Assembly: GCA_028708845.1 (NCBI GenBank)
Contig: JAQVXZ010000006.1
Coordinates: 30,300-94,299 of the forward strand
Length of the DNA stretch: 64,000 bases
Source of the DNA: Bacteroidales bacterium
Lineage (GTDB): Bacteria; Bacteroidota; Bacteroidia; Bacteroidales; P3
Reading direction: 5' to 3'
Shown one piece after another: positions 60,620 to 64,000 of this stretch (positions are counted from its first letter, which is position 1; each line of letters starts with the position of its first letter). Under the pieces are notes generated by a model. That model ran no database searches, was not told the origin of the DNA, and saw nothing but the letters and a program-made list of their open reading frames with translations. The position numbers were made by a program, and so were the translations under genes.

Positions 60620-63286
60620 TTGAAAAAACATTTTTTTTACAATAACATATCAATTTCTCTTTTTGTACTAATGTTTTTGTGCATCTTCCCTGTTGTTTCA
60701 TACTCACAAATCATTGAGGATACGGTTCAGCGAAACGAAGATACAGCTCAACCAAACGCCGTTTTAATTTCTCAAAACGAAGAAACAATTCAGCCAAACG
60801 AAGATTCAATTTCTCAAAACAAAGATTCAGTAAAGACAGTTAGTAAAAAGAAAACTTTCGAAAGCAGAGTTAACTATTCTGCAAAAGATTCCATTTCCAT
60901 AGATATGACCGATAAAAGAATCTATATGTTTAATGATTCGAAGATTAAGATGGACGATATTGAACTTGAAGCAGGTTATATTTCAATTAGCTTTAACGAT
61001 AAAATTCTCCATGCCGAAAGCATTAAAGACTCATCTTCAAATAAAAGCCAATACCCTAATTTCAAGGAGAAAGGTACTGAATATAAATCAAAAGAAATAG
61101 ATTATAATTTCGATTCTAAAAAAGGGTTGATAAAAGGCGTTTTTACAAAGGAAGGAGAAGGATTTCTGCATGGCAATCAGGTTAAGAAAATTGATGATAA
61201 GACAATGTTTATTTCGGGAGGAAAGTTTACTACTTGCGACTTAGAGCATCCTCATTTTGCAATAAACTTCTCAAAAGCAAAGGTTGTTGCTCAGGATAAA
61301 ATTGTTACAGGTCCTGCTTGGTTTTCCATTATGGACATTCCACTTCCCCTTGCAGTGCCATTTGGCTACTTCCCTTTCACCGATAAGGAAAAGTCTGGAT
61401 TCCTTATGCCTACCTATGGTTATGCTGAAAACAGAGGGTATTACCTAAGAAATATAGGTTGGTATTTTGCAGTTAATGATTATGTGGATTTTGCCCTACA
61501 AGCCGACATTTATACCAATTTGAGCTGGGCTGGAAACCTAAAGTCGAGCTATAATAAGAGATATAGATATAATGGTGGTTTTGAACTTAGGTACGAGATA
61601 AACAAGATGGGTATTGCAAACACTCCGAGTTATAGGGACCAAAAGGACTTCCGTTTTCGCTGGTCCCATAACCAAGACCAAAAAGCAAACCCCAATAGTA
61701 ATTTCTCTGCAAATGTGAATTTGGTTTCTAATACATTTAGCCAAAATGCAGTTAGTGCAGGCGATTACTTCAATAATACAACCACTTCAAGCATTGCATA
61801 CTCCACAAAATTGGGCGATAAGTTTTCATTTACTGCTAACCTTGGGGAGAGCTATAATGTGAATACTGGTGCTATTAGTTTAGACCTACCCTCTGTTTCT
61901 CTTTCAAGCACTCAGTTTTATCCATTTAGAAAGAAGAAATCAAAAGGAGCCTCAAAATGGTATGAGGATATTACACTGTCTTATCGTACTAGCTTAATGA
62001 ACTCAATAAATACTTATGATTCATTATTATTTAAAAAGGAAGTATTTAAGTCAATGAGAAATGGGATGATGCACTCAATTCCTATACAAAGTAATATTAA
62101 GGCATTTAAACATTTCAACTGGACTAATTCTATATCATATACCGAAAGGTGGTATTTGAACTCTACCGTTAAGCAGTATAACCCACTAACCGACCAAGTG
62201 GACAAGGATACTATTATGGGTTTTATTGCAAATAGGGATATGAGTTTTTCTTCTTCCCTCAATACAAGAATCTATGGTATGTTTACATTTAAGAAAGGAT
62301 ATATCAAAGCTATTCGTCATGTTATAAATCCTTCAATAAGTTTTAGCTATACTCCAAACTTCTCTAACCCTTCGCTTGGTTTCTATAATTTCTATTTGGA
62401 TAAGGCTGGCAATAAGGTCTTTTATTCAAAAACAGAGGATGGACTCTTTGGTTCTCCTCCAAGTGGCGAGTCGGGAGTTATTGGCTTTTCAATTGGGAAT
62501 AACTTAGAGATGAAAGTTAAATCCTCTAAGGACACAGTAACAGGTGAGACAAAGATTGTTTTACTAGAGAGCCTTAGTCTTTCCTCTGGATATGATTTGG
62601 CAAGGGATTCTGTGAACTGGCAGCCCCTAAGGTTAAATGCAAGAACTACACTTTTCAAAAAGCTTATAATAAACTTCAATGCCTCCTACACTCCTTATGC
62701 TATGGATAGTTTGGGAAGGCTTACTAATGAGTTTTTAATTAATAAGGAGAACAAGTTATTTAAACGTCAGAACTCACAATGGGACTTAAACCTCTCGTGG
62801 CAGTTTTCTGGTAAGGGAGAAAAGAAAGCATCAAGAGAAGAGAACAATAATGCAGATAAGATTTCCCCAACCGAAATGTCTTATTCTCCATTTATCAACC
62901 CTAATGAAATACTTGGCACCTATGTTGACTTCACCATTCCTTGGAGCTTAAACCTTGGCTTAAATTATAGTCAGCTAAGTAATTTTGTAGCAAGAATTGC
63001 AGGCTATGAAACCAATAAATCAGCAACCCTAACCGTTCGTGGCGATGTTAATCTAACGCCTAAGTGGAAGATTGGTTTCTCCTCTGGATATGATTTTATA
63101 AACAAAGACTATACCTATACCTCAATTGATTTCTATCGCGACTTACATTGCTGGGAAATGAGGATGAACTGGGTACCATTTGGCTACCGTCAAGGGTGGA
63201 ACTTCACCATAGCAGTAAAAGCCTCCATGCTACAAGACCTAAAGTATGAACTTAGAAACGACTTCCGCAACAGAGCAACATACTAA
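60620..63286 (+). CDS. LptD-like LPS-assembly outer-membrane protein
   Basis: Outer-membrane barrel that inserts LPS. 888 residues. The start is TTG (60620); an internal ATG would cut the signal peptide. Signal peptide ~1-29, then residues 37-71 are five imperfect seven-residue repeats (QRNEDTA, QPNAVLI, SQNEETI, QPNEDSI, SQNKDSV) encoded by the 21-nt AAACGAAG repeat. An OstA/LptA-like domain follows (~85-210) and then the C-terminal barrel, ending FRNRATY. The repeat insert is not expected in the family. Confidence 0.9.
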   Translation: MKKHFFYNNISISLFVLMFLCIFPVVSYSQIIEDTVQRNEDTAQPNAVLISQNEETIQPNEDSISQNKDSVKTVSKKKTFESRVNYSAKDSISIDMTDKRIYMFNDSKIKMDDIELEAGYISISFNDKILHAESIKDSSSNKSQYPNFKEKGTEYKSKEIDYNFDSKKGLIKGVFTKEGEGFLHGNQVKKIDDKTMFISGGKFTTCDLEHPHFAINFSKAKVVAQDKIVTGPAWFSIMDIPLPLAVPFGYFPFTDKEKSGFLMPTYGYAENRGYYLRNIGWYFAVNDYVDFALQADIYTNLSWAGNLKSSYNKRYRYNGGFELRYEINKMGIANTPSYRDQKDFRFRWSHNQDQKANPNSNFSANVNLVSNTFSQNAVSAGDYFNNTTTSSIAYSTKLGDKFSFTANLGESYNVNTGAISLDLPSVSLSSTQFYPFRKKKSKGASKWYEDITLSYRTSLMNSINTYDSLLFKKEVFKSMRNGMMHSIPIQSNIKAFKHFNWTNSISYTERWYLNSTVKQYNPLTDQVDKDTIMGFIANRDMSFSSSLNTRIYGMFTFKKGYIKAIRHVINPSISFSYTPNFSNPSLGFYNFYLDKAGNKVFYSKTEDGLFGSPPSGESGVIGFSIGNNLEMKVKSSKDTVTGETKIVLLESLSLSSGYDLARDSVNWQPLRLNARTTLFKKLIINFNASYTPYAMDSLGRLTNEFLINKENKLFKRQNSQWDLNLSWQFSGKGEKKASREENNNADKISPTEMSYSPFINPNEILGTYVDFTIPWSLNLGLNYSQLSNFVARIAGYETNKSATLTVRGDVNLTPKWKIGFSSGYDFINKDYTYTSIDFYRDLHCWEMRMNWVPFGYRQGWNFTIAVKASMLQDLKYELRNDFRNRATY
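60728..60832 (+). repeat. 21-nt periodic repeat (AAACGAAG family), copy E, in the LptD-like coding sequence
   Basis: Five in-frame 21-nt units at 60728, 60749, 60770, 60791 and 60812. AAACGCCGTTTTAATTTCT (60754-60772) is identical to 28479-28497 in an intergenic array. Encoded residues 37-71 lie right after the signal peptide cleavage region, a tolerant site. Confidence 0.92.
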
Positions 63287-63338
63287 TCTAATACATCACT
63301 ACTTTAGTTTCAATGTCCAAAGATAGTAAAGTTAATTA

Positions 63339-63366
63339 AGAGTGCCCCTGAAAACAAAGGCACTCT
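63339..63366. terminator. Bidirectional terminator between the LptD-like and HU-like genes
   Basis: AGAGTGCC (63339-63346) pairs with GGCACTCT (63359-63366), a perfect 8-bp stem in the gap between convergent stops. Confidence 0.7.
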
Positions 63367-63395
63367 CATTAGTTCCAAAGTTTTACCAAAAAAAA

Positions 63396-63803
63396 CTAAG
63401 GCTGATAACCCTTTGCCTCCAATGACCCTAAGACTTTAGGAGTTTCTTCCATAATTCTTTTCAACTCCTTGCCCATCCTAAAACTAATACTTGGAGTTTT
63501 GATAGTTTTGGAAGTCACCTCTTCCAAAGAATCCATTGCCTTGGATCTAAGATTAACTTGGAACTCTCCAAATTCCTCCATATCAACACTCCTTCCATCC
63601 TTAAAATACTTACCAACAACCAACATAAAATTGTCAATAGTATTCTTAATATCACCTCTTGAAAGAGATGAAAGGTCAGTAATATCCTTGTAGATATCTT
63701 CCATCTGAACTTTTTTACCTCTCTTAATAACAGCTAGGTATTTTAATCCTGGGTTTGGTCCAACTTGAATGTTTCGTTGCACTCTAATAAATTCAATTGC
63801 CAT
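63396..63803 (-). CDS. HU-like DNA-binding protein (second copy)
   Basis: 135 residues from the ATG at 63803 (MAIEFIRVQRNIQ); a frame to 63812 would add three residues. GPNPGLKYLAVIKRGKKVQM parallels the 41.4 kb copy (GANPGQKYLARIFRGNDVSM), then FKDGRSVDMEEFGEFQVNLR gives the HU arm region. The C-terminal SISFRMGKELKRIME is basic. Likely nucleoid-associated; its paralogue in the accessory island may be element-specific. Confidence 0.85.
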   Translation of the reverse strand: MAIEFIRVQRNIQVGPNPGLKYLAVIKRGKKVQMEDIYKDITDLSSLSRGDIKNTIDNFMLVVGKYFKDGRSVDMEEFGEFQVNLRSKAMDSLEEVTSKTIKTPSISFRMGKELKRIMEETPKVLGSLEAKGYQP

Positions 63804-63928
63804 AATACACAATTTTTGGTTAGAAAATAATTTATTTGTTTAAAAAAGGACTTTAAGCCCTCAGTCTAATCACTTCTTTATCACCAGTATAAACTAAAAA
63901 ACAAAGCACCCGTTAGCATAATAAATTT

Positions 63929-64000
63929 AGCCACCGGCAAACGACCCTTTAGCCTAAGGCAAACTACCATTTAGCCTAAGGCAAACTTACCATTTGCCGG
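63929..64000. repeat. 22-nt periodic repeat array running off the window
   Basis: Units at 63929, 63951 and 63973 of the type AGCC(A/T)A(A/C)GGCAAAC...CATTT, closing with TTGCCGG, which is complementary to the CCGGCAA at 63932-63939. Unrelated in sequence to the AAACGAAG family but with nearly the same pitch. It continues past the window edge. Confidence 0.75.

Overview
The window is chromosomal DNA from a low-GC Bacteroidota, most likely of the order Bacteroidales. Evidence: a short 286-residue primary sigma factor, many TAnnTTTG -7 promoter elements (the Bacteroidetes consensus), a GlmU-like fused enzyme of the Bacteroidetes type, the gene order MlaD-like / amidase / LptD-like, and two HU-type DNA-binding proteins of the Bacteroidetes style. 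No rRNA or tRNA gene was seen. The species cannot be named from the sequence alone.

Layout. 1-24.2 kb is housekeeping: Trk potassium uptake (trkH partial, trkA), threonine breakdown (kbl, tdh), rpoD, an HtrA-type protease, a ZIP metal transporter, a TerB/DnaJ protein, a von Willebrand-like membrane protein, sufS, lon, the GlmU-like enzyme, ribosomal protein L31, a DUF349 protein, a cation/proton antiporter and dnaX. 24.2-34.1 kb is a surface-polysaccharide cluster: glycosyltransferases, GtrA, a CDP-alcohol phosphotransferase, methyltransferases, UDP-glucuronate decarboxylase and a flippase. 34.1-41.3 kb holds DUF721, recF, ispH, an M23 peptidase, an outer-membrane barrel, two acyltransferase-like genes and hutI.

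41.4-51.2 kb is an accessory island. Its first half is a plasmid-like module: a zinc-ribbon/Toprim primase-like protein, a RepA-like ATPase and three small coiled-coil proteins, with phased TACC iterons upstream, then an orphan 528-residue protein. Its second half is a scrambled restriction locus: an HsdR_N protein, a remnant of a GATC methylase (dpnM-like), an intact DpnI orthologue, dpnD, a DpnA-like methylase without a usable start before its conserved N-terminus, a second copy of the dpnI 3' end, and a second dpnD. 51.2-63.8 kb is envelope biogenesis: lipoproteins, apbE, a TPR protein, a nucleotidyltransferase, a lytic transglycosylase, an MlaD-like protein, an amidase and an LptD-like protein, ending with a second HU-like gene.

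The most unusual thread is a set of short repeats with a pitch of 21-22 nt, two turns of B-DNA. One AAACGAAG/CTTCGTTT family occurs at five places: three intergenic, one as an in-frame seven-residue repeat just after the LptD signal peptide, and one forming the C-terminus and stop codon of the primase-like gene. Three further arrays with unrelated sequence have the same pitch. The second strong signal is the restriction locus, which looks like a GATC-methylating cassette overwritten by a methyl-dependent DpnI cassette.
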